From the NCBI RefSeq assembly GCF_014822185.1, contig NZ_QVLR01000006.1:1-64000 (forward strand): a stretch of DNA of 64,000 nt, given 5' to 3'. The stretch comes from Azoarcus sp. Aa7 (lineage in GTDB: Bacteria > Pseudomonadota > Gammaproteobacteria > Burkholderiales > Rhodocyclaceae). Below, piece after piece: positions 8,703 through 18,551 of the stretch. The notes beneath the pieces are model-generated. The model ran no database searches and was not told the DNA's origin. It saw nothing but the letters and a program-made list of their open reading frames with translations. The number at the start of each line of letters is the position of its first letter. Position 1 is the first letter of the stretch. The translations under genes and the position numbers were made by a program.

Positions 8703-10226
8703 ATGTGCGGAATCATTGGGGTCGTTGCAAAATCCCCGGTCAATCAGTTGCTCTATGACGGCCTGCAGGTGCTGCAGCACCGCGGACAGGATGCGGCAGG
8801 CATCGCGACGTCGGAGGGGGGGCGCTTCCTCATGCACAAGGGGCCAGGGCTCGTGCGCGACGTGTTCCGCACGCGCAACATGCGCAATCTGGTCGGCAAT
8901 TGGGGTATCGGCCATGTCCGCTACCCGACTGCGGGGTCGGCGTGCAATCCGGCCGAAGCGCAGCCTTTCTACGTCAATTCGCCCTTCGGCCTGCTGCTGG
9001 CCCATAACGGCAACCTGACGAATTCGGAGGAACTGAAGCGTGAGATGTTCCTCTCGGACCTCCGCCACATCAACACCAATTCCGATTCGGAAGTGCTGCT
9101 GAACGTGCTCGCGCACGAACTGCAGGCCGCCGCCAAGGGCTTCAAGCTCGACGAGGATGCCGTGTTCCGCGCCGTGGCGGGCGTGCATCGCCGTTGTCGT
9201 GGTGCTTACGCCGTCGTCGTCATGATCGCCGGCTTCGGCCTGCTGGCCTTTCGCGATCCGTTCGGTATTCGTCCGCTGGTGGTTGGACGCCATGATGTCG
9301 ACGGCGGCCAAGAGTGGCTCGTGGCATCCGAGTCGGTTGCGATGGATGTGCTGGGATTCAAGACGTTGCGCGACGTGGCGCCGGGCGAAGCGATCCTCAT
9401 CGACACGCAGGGCAATTTCCGCAGCCGCCAGTGCGCGGAGAAGACCGTCGAAGCGCCGTGCATGTTCGAGTTCGTGTACCTTGCGCGTCCGGATTCGGTG
9501 ATCGACGGGGTGTCCGTATACGAGTCGCGCGTGAAGATGGGCGAATTCCTCGCCGACAAGCTCAAGCGCGTCGTGCCGCACGCGGACATCGACGTCGTGA
9601 TCCCCATCCCCGATTCCAGCCGTCCCGCTGCGATGGAGATGGCGCACCGGCTGAACCTCCCGTACCGCGAAGGCTTCGTGAAGAACCGCTACATTGGGCG
9701 CACCTTCATCATGCCCGGCCAAGCCACCCGGCGTAAGTCGGTGCGCCAGAAGCTCAACACCATCCCGCAGGAATTCAAGGGCAAGAAGGTGCTGTTGGTC
9801 GATGACTCGATCGTCCGCGGCACCACCAGCCGCGAGATCGTCACCATGGCCCGCGACGCCGGCGCCGTGAAGGTGTACCTCGCTTCTGCGGCGCCGCCGG
9901 TTCGCTATGCGAACGTGTACGGCATCGACATGCCGACCCGAACCGAACTGATCGCAGCCGACCGCAACGAGGAAGAGATCTGTCGCGTCATTGGAGCGGA
10001 CGGACTGATCTATCAGGACATCGCCGATCTCAAGGCTGCCGTGCGGGCGGTCAATCCCGCGATCAAGTTCTTCGAGACGTCCTGTTTCGACGGTTCCTAC
10101 GTAACCGGAGACATCACACCCGAATACCTGAACGGCGTCGAGAACCAGCGGGGCGAGAACAAATCGGGTGATGACGGCGAAGGCGGACAACTCGACCTGA
10201 ACCTGGTCGGCACTCAGGACAACTGA
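8703..10226 (+). CDS. purF: Amidophosphoribosyltransferase
   Basis: First committed step of purine synthesis: PRPP plus glutamine gives 5-phosphoribosylamine. The 507-residue product starts MCGIIGVV, so Cys2 becomes the N-terminal nucleophile of the class II glutamine amidotransferase domain after Met removal. The C-terminal phosphoribosyltransferase domain carries the PRPP loop [13 protein letters not shown] at about residues 362-374. ATG 8703 is fixed by the need for the N-terminal Cys; a longer open frame upstream overlaps cvpA and is rejected. metZ follows after 19 bases. Confidence 0.98.
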   Translation: MCGIIGVVAKSPVNQLLYDGLQVLQHRGQDAAGIATSEGGRFLMHKGPGLVRDVFRTRNMRNLVGNWGIGHVRYPTAGSACNPAEAQPFYVNSPFGLLLAHNGNLTNSEELKREMFLSDLRHINTNSDSEVLLNVLAHELQAAAKGFKLDEDAVFRAVAGVHRRCRGAYAVVVMIAGFGLLAFRDPFGIRPLVVGRHDVDGGQEWLVASESVAMDVLGFKTLRDVAPGEAILIDTQGNFRSRQCAEKTVEAPCMFEFVYLARPDSVIDGVSVYESRVKMGEFLADKLKRVVPHADIDVVIPIPDSSRPAAMEMAHRLNLPYREGFVKNRYIGRTFIMPGQATRRKSVRQKLNTIPQEFKGKKVLLVDDSIVRGTTSREIVTMARDAGAVKVYLASAAPPVRYANVYGIDMPTRTELIAADRNEEEICRVIGADGLIYQDIADLKAAVRAVNPAIKFFETSCFDGSYVTGDITPEYLNGVENQRGENKSGDDGEGGQLDLNLVGTQDN

Positions 10227-10245
10227 GCGGGACAACCGAGCGGAA

Positions 10246-11415
10246 ATGAGCGAATACGAGTTCGACACCCTGGCGGTGCGCGCCGGCATCGCGCGCAGCC
10301 AGTTCAATGAACACAGCGAAGCCCTCTATCTCACGTCGAGCTTCGTCTTCGAGAGCGCCGCGCAGGCCGCGGCCCGCTTCTCGGGCGCGGACGAGGGCAA
10401 CGTCTACGCACGCTTCACGAATCCGACCGTGACGGCGATGCAGCAGCGTCTCTCCGCCCTTGAAGGCGGCGAAGCCTGCGTCGCCACCGCATCGGGCATG
10501 TCCGCGATCCTGTCACTCGCCATGGCGACCCTGCAGGCCGGTGACCACGTGGTCGCGTCGATGGGGCTTTTTGGGGCGACGCAGCAGCTCTTCGGGACGA
10601 TCCTCGCGAAGTTCGGCATCGAGACGACCTTCGTGCCCGCGACCGACCAGGATGCCTATCGCGCTGCGATCAAGGCGCGCACGCGGCTGTTCTTCATCGA
10701 GACGCCGTCGAATCCCCTCACCGAGGTCATCGACATCGCCGCCGTGGCAGAGATCGCACATGCCTGCGGTGCGATCCTCGCGGTCGACAATTGTTTCTGC
10801 ACCCCTGCGCTGCAGCGCCCGCTTGAGCTGGGGGCCGACGTCGTCGTGCATTCCGCGACGAAGTACCTGGATGGTCAGGGTCGGGTGCTCGGTGGTGCAG
10901 TGGTTGGCAAGAAAGTCATCGTAGACGAAGTGCTGAAATTCCTGCGCACGGCAGGACCGTCGATTTCGCCCTTCAATGCGTGGGTGATCCTGAAGGGGCT
11001 GGAAACGCTGCGCATCCGCATGGAGGCACAGTCGGCGACCGCGATCGAACTGGCGCGCTGGCTCGAGCAGCAAGCGGGTGTCGAGAGGGTGTATTACCCC
11101 GGCCTGGCCTCCCATCCGCAGCACGAACTCGCGATGCGGCAGCAGAAGTCCGGTGGGGCGATCGTCAGCTTCGAGGTCGCCGGAGGGCGTGAGGGCGCGT
11201 GGCGGGTCGTGGATTCGACGCGCATGATCTCGATCACCGCGAATCTTGGTGACGCCAAGACCACCATCACCCATCCGGCGTCCACGACGCATGGGCGCAT
11301 CAGCGCCGAAGCGCGCGCCGCGGCAGGCATTACCGAGGGGTTGCTGCGGATCGCTGTCGGCCTGGAGGCGGTGGAGGATTTGCGCGCGGATCTCGCGCGC
11401 GGCTTGGCGGGCTGA
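10246..11415 (+). CDS. metZ: O-succinylhomoserine sulfhydrylase
   Basis: PLP-dependent Cys/Met-metabolism enzyme that makes homocysteine from O-succinylhomoserine and sulfide. The product has 389 residues. The PLP lysine is Lys206 in HSATKYLDGQGRVLGG, and the C-terminal region carries the SLGDAKT-equivalent (NLGDAKTTITHPASTTH). The gene directly after purF is metZ in Pseudomonas and many betaproteobacteria, which favours this over the related cystathionine gamma-synthase or O-acetylhomoserine sulfhydrylase. Substrate choice cannot be proved from sequence alone. lpxH converges on it after 43 bases. Confidence 0.93.
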   Translation: MSEYEFDTLAVRAGIARSQFNEHSEALYLTSSFVFESAAQAAARFSGADEGNVYARFTNPTVTAMQQRLSALEGGEACVATASGMSAILSLAMATLQAGDHVVASMGLFGATQQLFGTILAKFGIETTFVPATDQDAYRAAIKARTRLFFIETPSNPLTEVIDIAAVAEIAHACGAILAVDNCFCTPALQRPLELGADVVVHSATKYLDGQGRVLGGAVVGKKVIVDEVLKFLRTAGPSISPFNAWVILKGLETLRIRMEAQSATAIELARWLEQQAGVERVYYPGLASHPQHELAMRQQKSGGAIVSFEVAGGREGAWRVVDSTRMISITANLGDAKTTITHPASTTHGRISAEARAAAGITEGLLRIAVGLEAVEDLRADLARGLAG

Positions 11416-11458
11416 CCGTCTTCGCGGCGGCGCTCGCCTTCCGGCCGGCCGAATTTCC

Positions 11459-12175
11459 TCAAGGGCCGGAGCGGAAGTCCGTTCCGTCCCAAAGCAGCCA
11501 ACTCGCCGTTCCCCGCCAGTCGGAGAGGACCCAGCGCTCGCAGGCGCGGCCGTCCACCTGATGTAGATGGCGTGCCGGCCGGTGCGTGTGGCCGTGGATG
11601 AGCGTCGGGTAGTCGTGTGCTCGCAGCAGGGCGTCCACGGCTGCCGTATTCACATCCATGATCTCCTGCGCCTTCTCCTGTTTGGCCGTTTCGCTGTGCC
11701 GGCGCAGGCCCTCGATCACCAACTTGCGTTCTTCGAGGGGGCGGGAAAGAAATGCTCTCTGCCACTGCGGGTCGCGGACCTGTTGCCGGAAAGCCTGGTA
11801 TGCATGATCGTCGGTGCACAGGCTGTCGCCGTGGGTGAGCAGCACCCGCCGGCCGTCGAGATCGACTACCGTCGGATCCGCGAGGATGATCAGGCCGGCA
11901 TGGCGGGCAAAGTGCTCGCCGACGAGGAAGTCGCGGTTTCCGGCCACAAAGCCGATCTGCGTACCCCGTGCCGCGAGTCTCGCAAGGGCCTCGCCGACCT
12001 CGCGATTCAGCGGCGAATCGCGATCATCGTCACCGGCCCAGTACTCGAACAGATCTCCGAGGATGTACAGCGAGCCCACCTCGCGCGCCTGCCCTGCAAG
12101 CAGGTCGAGGAGCGCGCGGGTATTGTCCGGGCACTGGTCCGCGAGATGCAGATCCGCGATGAAGAGGGCTGACAT
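11459..12175 (-). CDS. lpxH: UDP-2,3-diacylglucosamine diphosphatase LpxH
   Basis: Calcineurin-like metallophosphoesterase that hydrolyses UDP-2,3-diacylglucosamine to lipid X and UMP in lipid A synthesis, at the cytoplasmic membrane face. The 238-residue product shows the metal ligands Asp8 and His10 (ADLHL), Asp41 (GDLFEYW), Asn80 (GNRDFLVG), and the later LLTHGDSLCTDD and HGHTHRPA motifs. I use ATG at 12175, which begins the family's MSALFIADLHL N-terminus; the longer open frame upstream is non-conserved and enters the ppiB start region. It is followed in the opposite direction by metZ. Confidence 0.96.
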   Translation of the reverse strand: MSALFIADLHLADQCPDNTRALLDLLAGQAREVGSLYILGDLFEYWAGDDDRDSPLNREVGEALARLAARGTQIGFVAGNRDFLVGEHFARHAGLIILADPTVVDLDGRRVLLTHGDSLCTDDHAYQAFRQQVRDPQWQRAFLSRPLEERKLVIEGLRRHSETAKQEKAQEIMDVNTAAVDALLRAHDYPTLIHGHTHRPARHLHQVDGRACERWVLSDWRGTASWLLWDGTDFRSGP

Positions 12176-12213
12176 GCGCGTTCGGAATGCTGAAACAGGT
12201 CGGCCCGGCGAAA

Positions 12214-12708
12214 TCAGACGATTTCGGCGCGTTCGATGATGACGTCCTCGACCGGCACGTCCTGGTGGAAACCGCTCGAACCCGTACGCACCGCGCGGAT
12301 GCTGTTCACGACGTCCATGCCTTCGGTGACGCGGCCGAAAACGCAGTAGCCCCAACCCTGGGTATCCGGCGAGCGGAAATTGAGGAAGTCGTTATCGACA
12401 ACGTTGAGGAAGAACTGCGCCGTGGCAGAGTGGGGCGCCTGGGTGCGGGCCATCGCGATCGTGCCCGTGAGGTTCTTCAGGCCGTTGTCGGCCTCGTTCT
12501 TGATCTCTTCGCGGGTGGGCTTCTGCTTCATGCCGGGCTCGAAACCGCCGCCCTGGATCATGAAGTTCTTGATCACGCGATGAAAGATCGTGTTGTCGTA
12601 GTGGCCGGCGCTGACGTAGTCCAGGAAGTTCTTGACCGTCTCAGGTGCCTTGTCGGCGTCGAGTTCGAGGGTGATCGTGCCGTGATTCGTATGAAGCTTG
12701 ACTGCCAT
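12214..12708 (-). CDS. ppiB: Cytoplasmic peptidyl-prolyl cis-trans isomerase (cyclophilin)
   Basis: A 164-residue cyclophilin without a signal peptide, so cytoplasmic. It shows the active-site segment [18 protein letters not shown] and the conserved [19 protein letters not shown] and [10 protein letters not shown] segments. It accelerates prolyl bond isomerisation in folding proteins. The preceding gene encodes a second, secreted cyclophilin of similar sequence, and the two are separated by 20 bases, suggesting an old tandem duplication. lpxH follows after 38 bases, as in many betaproteobacteria (ppiA-ppiB-lpxH). Confidence 0.97.
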   Translation of the reverse strand: MAVKLHTNHGTITLELDADKAPETVKNFLDYVSAGHYDNTIFHRVIKNFMIQGGGFEPGMKQKPTREEIKNEADNGLKNLTGTIAMARTQAPHSATAQFFLNVVDNDFLNFRSPDTQGWGYCVFGRVTEGMDVVNSIRAVRTGSSGFHQDVPVEDVIIERAEIV

Positions 12709-12728
12709 GTGGGGCTCCTTGGGGCTCG

Positions 12729-13307
12729 TTACTTGGTTTGACCGGTCTTGGCAGCCTCAATGAGGCGGACCGATTCGATGACTATCGGTTCGGCCGGGAC
12801 GTCGCGCATGCCGCGAACGACACCGGTGCGCGTCTTGCCGATCTTCTGCACGACGTCCATGCCGCTCGTGACCTTGCCGAACACCGCATAACCCCAGCCG
12901 TCGCGCGACGGGTAGTCGAGGAAGCTGTTGTCGATGAGGTTGATGAAGAACTGCGAGGTGGCGGAATGGGGGTCGGAGGTCCGTGCCATTGCGAGCGTGC
13001 CCGTTTCGTTGCGTAGGCCGTTCTTGGCTTCGTTCTCGATCGGTGCGCGCGTGGGCTTCTGGCTCAGTGATCCGTCGAAGCCTCCACCCTGGATCATGAA
13101 ACCGTCGATGACGCGGTGAAAGATCGTGCCGTTGTAGTGGCCGCTCTTCGCGTACTCGAGGAAACTCTCTACCGATTTGGGCGCCTTGTCCGCAAACAGT
13201 TCGAGGAGGATCGTCCCCTGGTTGGTGCGCATTTCGACAACGGGATTGGCGGCCTGTGCGACGGCGCACCAGATGAAAAGGGACAGGCTTACGAAAAAGC
13301 GCTTCAT
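12729..13307 (-). CDS. ppiA: Periplasmic peptidyl-prolyl cis-trans isomerase (cyclophilin)
   Basis: A 192-residue cyclophilin with an N-terminal signal peptide ([19 protein letters not shown], probable cleavage after Ala19), so periplasmic. The active-site segment [17 protein letters not shown] and [19 protein letters not shown] are conserved. It probably helps fold exported proteins. It lies between the L,D-transpeptidase gene and ppiB, all in the same direction with short gaps. The pair resembles E. coli PpiA and PpiB in compartment split, though there the genes are unlinked. Confidence 0.95.
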   Translation of the reverse strand: MKRFFVSLSLFIWCAVAQAANPVVEMRTNQGTILLELFADKAPKSVESFLEYAKSGHYNGTIFHRVIDGFMIQGGGFDGSLSQKPTRAPIENEAKNGLRNETGTLAMARTSDPHSATSQFFINLIDNSFLDYPSRDGWGYAVFGKVTSGMDVVQKIGKTRTGVVRGMRDVPAEPIVIESVRLIEAAKTGQTK

Positions 13308-13346
13308 GTCGAGCTTCCGTTCGGGAGTGAAATTATCTGACGGCCG

Positions 13347-14561
13347 TCAGGCCTTGCCTTCATAGACGATCTTCCAGCGACCGCCTTCCTTGAGCCAGTA
13401 CTGGCGCTTGCGGACACGGTCCGACAGGTCGTCACTGCGATAATCCTGTTCGAAGGTCACGACCACAATGTCGTCGCGCCCCGGATTCCGGAACATGCTC
13501 AATTTGTCGAGGCGCACCTTGATCCATTCGCGGCTGGTAGCGATCTTGCGCTTCTGTTCCGACCATTCCGCGAGATTCTGGGTGTCGCTGCGGAAGTCCT
13601 TCGAATAGTGGGAGAGGTACCGGCCCACGTCGCCGGTTTTTTCCCAGTCGCGGCGCCAGTCTTCGATCGCCAACTGCAGGTTGCGGCGTTCGGCTTGCCA
13701 GTCGTCAAGCGACAGCCATTCGATCTCGTTGCTGATGATCACCGGTGTCAGACCGGGCTGAACGAAGTTCGAAAGCTTGAGAAAGTCCTGATTCGCGAGC
13801 GTGACGCAACCCTCGGAAGAGAGCGGCGGGCGGGCGTAGGTGTTGCTCGGCGTTCCGTGTAGCCAGATTCCGTGCCCGGTGCGGCCGAGACGGCGGTCCC
13901 ACTCATTGGGGTAATTGATCGGGAAGGCGCCGCTGCCGTAAAGGTCCGGCAGCTTGGCCTGCTCGATGAAGGAGGTCACTTCATACACGCCGAGCGGAGT
14001 CTTGTTGTCGCCCTCGACGCGCTTGTCCGTGCCGGCCTTGCCGTGACTGATGTAGTAGTCGGCGACGAAGCGCGGCTTTCCGCCCTCGTTGGCGTATACG
14101 TACAGGCGTGCGCGCTTGGTGTCGACGACGACCGCGAAGCGCTGGTCCGGCCCCATCTGCAGGAGGTAGCGCGGGATGTAGCTCGCCGCTGCGGGTCGCT
14201 CGCGATAAGCGCGCAGACGCGCGATGGCTTCGTCGCGCAACTCATTGACCCGCTCGGCGGGCGCGGGCGCGTTGCCGAATGTCGAGATGGGCTTGGCGCG
14301 GGCCAGCAACAGGTCGCCCTTGATCAGATGGGCAAGCCGGAAATTGGGGTAGGCGCGCAGCACTTCCTCGGTTCGTTCGAGTGCTGTGTCGAGCCGGTTC
14401 GCTTCGATTTCGGCGAAGACGTAGTCGAGCGACGCATCCGGGCCTGAGTCGGAGATGCCGCGCGGGGCAGGCGCGCCGGCGGCCACGAGCGGCAGGGTCG
14501 CCGTGACCAGTGTTGCCAGCAGTCGGGCGAACAGCGTTCGTCCGAATGTCATTCCCTTCAT
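13347..14561 (-). CDS. L,D-transpeptidase (YkuD) with C-terminal NTF2-like domain
   Basis: A 404-residue exported protein: signal peptide at about residues 5-29, a helical region with TPR-like character (45-120), a YkuD domain (about 142-270) and a C-terminal NTF2-like domain (about 300-404). The catalytic motif is His235-Gly ... Ser-Ser-Glu-Gly-Cys252 (HGTPSNTYARPPLSSEGC), the hallmark of enzymes that make 3-3 peptidoglycan cross-links or attach proteins to peptidoglycan. The C-terminal domain resembles that of Cds6-like L,D-transpeptidase-associated proteins. The ATG overlaps the stop of the upstream TPR gene (ATGA), implying coupled synthesis; that neighbour ends in a related domain. Exact substrate unknown. 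Confidence 0.9.
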   Translation of the reverse strand: MKGMTFGRTLFARLLATLVTATLPLVAAGAPAPRGISDSGPDASLDYVFAEIEANRLDTALERTEEVLRAYPNFRLAHLIKGDLLLARAKPISTFGNAPAPAERVNELRDEAIARLRAYRERPAAASYIPRYLLQMGPDQRFAVVVDTKRARLYVYANEGGKPRFVADYYISHGKAGTDKRVEGDNKTPLGVYEVTSFIEQAKLPDLYGSGAFPINYPNEWDRRLGRTGHGIWLHGTPSNTYARPPLSSEGCVTLANQDFLKLSNFVQPGLTPVIISNEIEWLSLDDWQAERRNLQLAIEDWRRDWEKTGDVGRYLSHYSKDFRSDTQNLAEWSEQKRKIATSREWIKVRLDKLSMFRNPGRDDIVVVTFEQDYRSDDLSDRVRKRQYWLKEGGRWKIVYEGKA

Positions 14562-15679
14562 CCTCCGACGCGCTCCTGGCGGATGCGCCACGAACCGTTG
14601 CGTTTGACGAGTTCGAGCGTCTTGGTCGTGCTGGAAGTGAAGCCGGCGGACTCGTAGTTCTGACGGAAACGTACCGTTGCCACCTCGCCTTCGACCTTCG
14701 TATTCGGCTTTTCGATCTCGACGGCGATGCGACCCGGCTTGCCGACGCGCTGCTCGCGCTCGTCTTCCCACGCCTTGCGGGACACGCCGCCAGGTGTACG
14801 GAACTCCTTGTCGTAGTAGCCGAGATAAGCCTTCACGTCCTTGCGCGACCATGCCTTGGCCCACGCTTCGACCGTCTGCAGCGCTTCGCGTTCGGCGCCA
14901 GTGTCGGCAGCGGGGGGCGCGGTTTCCGGTGCTGCTGCGCGGGTGGTTTGCGCTGCTGCTGCCGGCGCGGGCGATGCTGCCGCGGCCGCCGCCGCGGCCG
15001 GTGTCGCCGGCTTGGCTGCAGGGGGAGTGGTGGGCGTCGGCGCCGGCGTGGCAGGTGCTGCTGCGACAGCGACGGGCGCCGGCGCAGTTGCGGGTGCCGC
15101 AGCCGGCGCCACGGCGGCAGTGCGTGTCGGCGTGGCCGGCCCCGCAACGCGGGTGCGCGAACCGGACGACATCATTTCGCGGATCAACGCAAGCTTCGAC
15201 TGTGCTGCCGTGTTCGCCGAGTCGAGTTGCAGAGCCTTGTCGTAGGCCTGACTCGCTAGACGTGCGTAGACGTCGCCGAGGTTCTCGTGTGCGGTCGCAT
15301 AGCTCGGGTGGGTGCGGATCGCCATTTCGAGGGCTGAGCGCGCCTTGTCGTACTGGCGCTGCTGCGCGTACAGGACGGCGAGGTTGTTATAGGGCTCCGG
15401 CAGTTCGGGGAAGTCCTCGGTGAGCTTCTGGAATACCGCGACGGCTTCGTCCGGGCGGTTGAGCTCGGTGAGTGCGATTCCCTTGAGGAAACGCGCCTGC
15501 GGTTCCTTGGCGTTGCTTGCGAGCACCCGGTCGGCCATTGCCAGCGCCTGCGCATGCTGACCCTGATTCACGAGCGACTGAATCTGGGCGACGTTGTCGG
15601 CCGCATGCAGCAGCGGAGCCAAGCCAAGGCCGAGGATGAGGGCCATCACGGCCAGGGCTGAATTGGGACGCATGTTCAT
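14558..15679 (-). CDS. Exported TPR protein with Ala/Pro-rich linker and NTF2-like domain
   Basis: A 373-residue protein with a signal peptide (ALAVMALILGLGLAPLLHAA), tandem TPR repeats to about residue 150 (NAKEPQARFLKGIALTELN, PEPYNNLAVLYAQQRQYDK), a roughly 100-residue Ala/Pro/Thr-rich linker, and a C-terminal NTF2-like domain (about 268-373) beginning EAWAKAWSRKDVKAYLGYYD. The last domain resembles the one ending the co-transcribed L,D-transpeptidase. It probably acts in the periplasm or at the outer membrane as a partner of that enzyme; this is inference from coupling and shared domain. Start chosen at ATG 15679; the next in-frame ATG (15673) and an upstream one (15712) are possible. Confidence 0.8.
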   Translation of the reverse strand: MNMRPNSALAVMALILGLGLAPLLHAADNVAQIQSLVNQGQHAQALAMADRVLASNAKEPQARFLKGIALTELNRPDEAVAVFQKLTEDFPELPEPYNNLAVLYAQQRQYDKARSALEMAIRTHPSYATAHENLGDVYARLASQAYDKALQLDSANTAAQSKLALIREMMSSGSRTRVAGPATPTRTAAVAPAAAPATAPAPVAVAAAPATPAPTPTTPPAAKPATPAAAAAAAASPAPAAAAQTTRAAAPETAPPAADTGAEREALQTVEAWAKAWSRKDVKAYLGYYDKEFRTPGGVSRKAWEDEREQRVGKPGRIAVEIEKPNTKVEGEVATVRFRQNYESAGFTSSTTKTLELVKRNGSWRIRQERVGG

Positions 15680-15690
15680 TGTGTTAGAAT
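15663..15690 (+). promoter_or_regulatory. Possible sigma-70 promoter for cysS
   Basis: TTGGGA (-35), a 16-base spacer and TAGAAT (-10) preceded by TG, an extended -10 arrangement. It overlaps the start of the divergent TPR gene and would give cysS a leader of about 190 bases. No experiment; motif match only. Confidence 0.4.
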
Positions 15691-15883
15691 CGCTCGGTTT
15701 CCGTTGATCCACGCGGATTTAACGCAACATTCTATCAAATAACGGGAGCCGCATCACGGCGGGGTAGTAGTGCCGGTGCGAACGTGACGGTCCTCCCCGA
15801 CGCTTTCCGGATTGCGCCCCGCTCTTGCGCGGAATGCCGTTCCGTCGAATGCTGTCTTTCTGTGCCGTCTTGCGGAAAATGCC

Positions 15884-17266
15884 ATGCTTCAGATCCACAA
15901 CACACTGACGCGAAAGAAAGAAATCTTCGTTCCGATCGAGCCCGGAAAGGTTCGGATGTATGTCTGCGGCATGACTGTGTATGATTTTTGCCATCTAGGT
16001 CATGCTCGCGTAATGGTTGTGTTCGACATGGTCGCGCGCTGGTTGCGGGCGAGCGGGCTCGATCTCGTTTATGTCAGAAACATTACGGATATCGATGACA
16101 AAATCATTCGTCGTGCGGGTGAGAACGGCGAATCGATCCGTTTGCTGACTGACCGCTTCATCGCCGCGATGCACGAGGATGCTGACGCGCTCGGCGTGAT
16201 GCGACCCGACCATGAGCCGCGTGCGACGGAGTACGTGGGACAGATGCAATCCCTGATCGAGCGGCTGCACCACAAGGGGCTCGCTTACGTCGCCGAGAGC
16301 CGCGACGTGTGCTATTCGGTGCGCAAGTTCGACGGCTACGGCAAGCTGTCGGGCAAGTCTCTCGACGAGTTGCGCGCGGGCGAGCGTGTGGAGATTGCGG
16401 GCGAGAAGCAGGATCCGCTCGATTTCGTGCTGTGGAAGCATGCACGCACCGAAGAGCCGGCGGAGGTGAAGTGGGCGTCGCCGTGGGGCGAGGGGCGCCC
16501 CGGCTGGCACATCGAATGCTCCGCGATGAGCTCGGACCTGCTCGGCGATCATTTCGACATCCACGGTGGTGGCCAGGATCTGCAGTTCCCGCACCATGAA
16601 AACGAAATCGCGCAGTCGGAGGGTGCCCACGGGCACACCTTCGTGAACTACTGGATGCACAACGGCTTCGTTCGCGTCGATGACGAGAAGATGTCGAAGT
16701 CGCTCGGCAATTTCTTCACGATCCGCGACGTGCTGAAAAAGTACGACGCCGAGGTGGTGCGCTTCTTCATCCTGCGCGCTCACTATCGCAGTCCGCTTAA
16801 TTATTCGGACACGCATCTCGAGGATGCCCGTCAGGCTCTCACGCGCTTGTACACGGCCCTGCGCAACGTCGCGCCGGCGGATGTGCCGGTCGATTGGGAG
16901 GAGGCGCACGCGCGGCGTTTCCGCGAAGCGATGGACGACGACTTCAATACCGCCGAGGCGGTCGCCGTGCTGTTCGATCTCGCGAACGAGGCGAACCGCA
17001 GCGGCTCGGCAGTCATGGCGGCACAGCTGAAGGGCCTGGGTGGGGTGCTGGGCCTGTTTGGCCGCGATCCCCTTGCCTTCCTTCAGGGCGGCACCTCGGA
17101 AACAGGAGGTGACGAGGCGGACGAGATCGCGGCGCTGATCGAGCAGCGCGCTCAGGCCAAGAAGGCGAGAAATTTTGCCGAAGCGGACCGGATTCGTGCC
17201 GATTTGCTGGCGCAGGGCATCGCGCTCGAGGATACACCGCAGGGGACCCTGTGGCGGCGCGCGTAA
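15884..17266 (+). CDS. cysS: Cysteinyl-tRNA synthetase
   Basis: Class I aminoacyl-tRNA synthetase that charges tRNA-Cys. The 460-residue product has the HIGH-type motif HLGH (37-40), zinc ligand Cys28 in [19 protein letters not shown], the [15 protein letters not shown] segment and the KMSKS loop at 269-273. A DALR/C-terminal helical region follows. ATG 15884 gives the canonical start [12 protein letters not shown]; an upstream in-frame ATG at 15812 adds unrelated residues. It faces dnaJ convergently across a 13-bp perfect hairpin. Confidence 0.98.
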   Translation: MLQIHNTLTRKKEIFVPIEPGKVRMYVCGMTVYDFCHLGHARVMVVFDMVARWLRASGLDLVYVRNITDIDDKIIRRAGENGESIRLLTDRFIAAMHEDADALGVMRPDHEPRATEYVGQMQSLIERLHHKGLAYVAESRDVCYSVRKFDGYGKLSGKSLDELRAGERVEIAGEKQDPLDFVLWKHARTEEPAEVKWASPWGEGRPGWHIECSAMSSDLLGDHFDIHGGGQDLQFPHHENEIAQSEGAHGHTFVNYWMHNGFVRVDDEKMSKSLGNFFTIRDVLKKYDAEVVRFFILRAHYRSPLNYSDTHLEDARQALTRLYTALRNVAPADVPVDWEEAHARRFREAMDDDFNTAEAVAVLFDLANEANRSGSAVMAAQLKGLGGVLGLFGRDPLAFLQGGTSETGGDEADEIAALIEQRAQAKKARNFAEADRIRADLLAQGIALEDTPQGTLWRRA

Positions 17267-17277
17267 GCGCTTGATGG

Positions 17278-17306
17278 GTTTGCGCCCCGCGATGCGGGGC
17301 GCAAAC
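17278..17306. terminator. Perfect hairpin between convergent cysS and dnaJ
   Basis: A 13-bp perfect stem GTTTGCGCCCCGC with loop GAT and its complement. It sits 11 bases after the cysS stop and about 70 bases after the dnaJ stop on the other strand. Neither side has a T tract, so it may act as a bidirectional but weak terminator or as an mRNA 3'-end stabiliser. Confidence 0.55.
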
Positions 17307-17376
17307 GGACGGCGGCAAGCGGGTTCGGATCGCTTGCGCCGCAGTTTCCCGCCGCGCGAGCGATCCGTGCGCGGCG

Positions 17377-18501
17377 TCAGCCGCCGAAAAACTCCTTCAC
17401 CTTGTCCATCCAGGACTTGGCCTTGGGGTTGTGGCGATCGGCATCGCCGCGTGACACTTCCTCGAATTCCCGCAGCAGCTCCTTCTGACGCTCGGTAAGG
17501 TTCACCGGGGTCTCGACGACGACGTGACACAGCAGGTCGCCGTGCGCCTGCGATCGCACGTTGCGGATGCCTTTGCCGCGCAGGCGGAAGACCCGCCCGC
17601 TCTGCGTCTCGGCCGGGATCTTGAGGCGTGCCATGCCCTCGAGTGTCGGGATCTCGATCTCTCCGCCCAGCGCGGCGGTCGTGAAGCTGATCGGCATCTC
17701 GCAGTGCAGGTCGTCGTGATCGCGCTGGAACACCGAGTGCTGCCGGATGTGGATCTCGACGTAGAGGTCGCCCGGAGGGCCGCCATTGACGCCGGGCTCG
17801 CCGTGGCCCGCATGGCGCAGGCGCATGCCTTCGTCGATGCCGGCGGGAATCTTCACTTCGAGCGTCTTCTGGCGCTTCACGCGACCGGCGCCGCCGCAGT
17901 CGCGGCAGGGGTCGGGGATGATGCGGCCGGTGCCGTGGCACTTCGGGCAGGTCTGCTGGATCGAGAAGAAGCCCTGCTGGATGCGCACCTGGCCCGCGCC
18001 GCCGCAGGTGGGGCAGGGCTTGGGCTGGGTGCCGGGCTTTGCGCCGCTGCCGTGGCAGGTATCGCACTCCTCGACGGTCGGAATGCGGATCGTTTTTTCC
18101 GCGCCGCGTGCGGCTTCTTCCAGCGAGATCTCGAGGTTGTAGCGCAGGTCTGCGCCGCGATAGACATTCGAGCGGCCGCGACCGCCGCCACCGAAGATGT
18201 CGCCGAAGATGTCCGAAAACGCGTCGGAAAAACCGTCGAAGCCCTGGCCGCCCGGCCCCGCGCCGGCCGATGGATCGACGCCGGCGTGGCCGTAGCGGTC
18301 GTAGGCGCCGCGCTTCTGTGCGTCGGAGAGCATCTCGTAGGCTTCCTTGGCCTCCTTGAACTTGTCCTCGGCGTCCTTGTTGTCCGGATTGCGGTCCGGA
18401 TGGTGCTTCATGGCCAGCTTGCGGTAGGCCTTCTTGATTTCGTCGTCCGAGGCGTCGCGATTGACACCCAGTACGTCGTAGTAATCCCGTTTCGTTGCCA
18501 T
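17377..18501 (-). CDS. dnaJ: Chaperone protein DnaJ (Hsp40)
   Basis: Co-chaperone that delivers substrates to DnaK and stimulates its ATPase. The 374-residue product has the J domain (1-70) with the HPD motif in [10 protein letters not shown], a Gly/Phe-rich linker ([15 protein letters not shown]), four CxxCxGxG zinc repeats ([32 protein letters not shown]) and the C-terminal substrate-binding domains, so it is a type A DnaJ. ATG 18501 starts [13 protein letters not shown]; a longer frame to 18546 is rejected. It follows dnaK after 116 bases that contain an inverted repeat. Confidence 0.98.
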   Translation of the reverse strand: MATKRDYYDVLGVNRDASDDEIKKAYRKLAMKHHPDRNPDNKDAEDKFKEAKEAYEMLSDAQKRGAYDRYGHAGVDPSAGAGPGGQGFDGFSDAFSDIFGDIFGGGGRGRSNVYRGADLRYNLEISLEEAARGAEKTIRIPTVEECDTCHGSGAKPGTQPKPCPTCGGAGQVRIQQGFFSIQQTCPKCHGTGRIIPDPCRDCGGAGRVKRQKTLEVKIPAGIDEGMRLRHAGHGEPGVNGGPPGDLYVEIHIRQHSVFQRDHDDLHCEMPISFTTAALGGEIEIPTLEGMARLKIPAETQSGRVFRLRGKGIRNVRSQAHGDLLCHVVVETPVNLTERQKELLREFEEVSRGDADRHNPKAKSWMDKVKEFFGG

Positions 18502-18551
18502 TTCCTGTCGCTCAGGCTGGGGTGGCCGCGCGGGCCTCCCTGTCATGCAAA

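Noticed and set aside
14930-15145. Repetitive GC-rich stretch that could look like a tandem repeat or CRISPR array
   Set aside because: It encodes the Ala/Pro-rich linker of the TPR protein; there are no regular repeat units or spacers.
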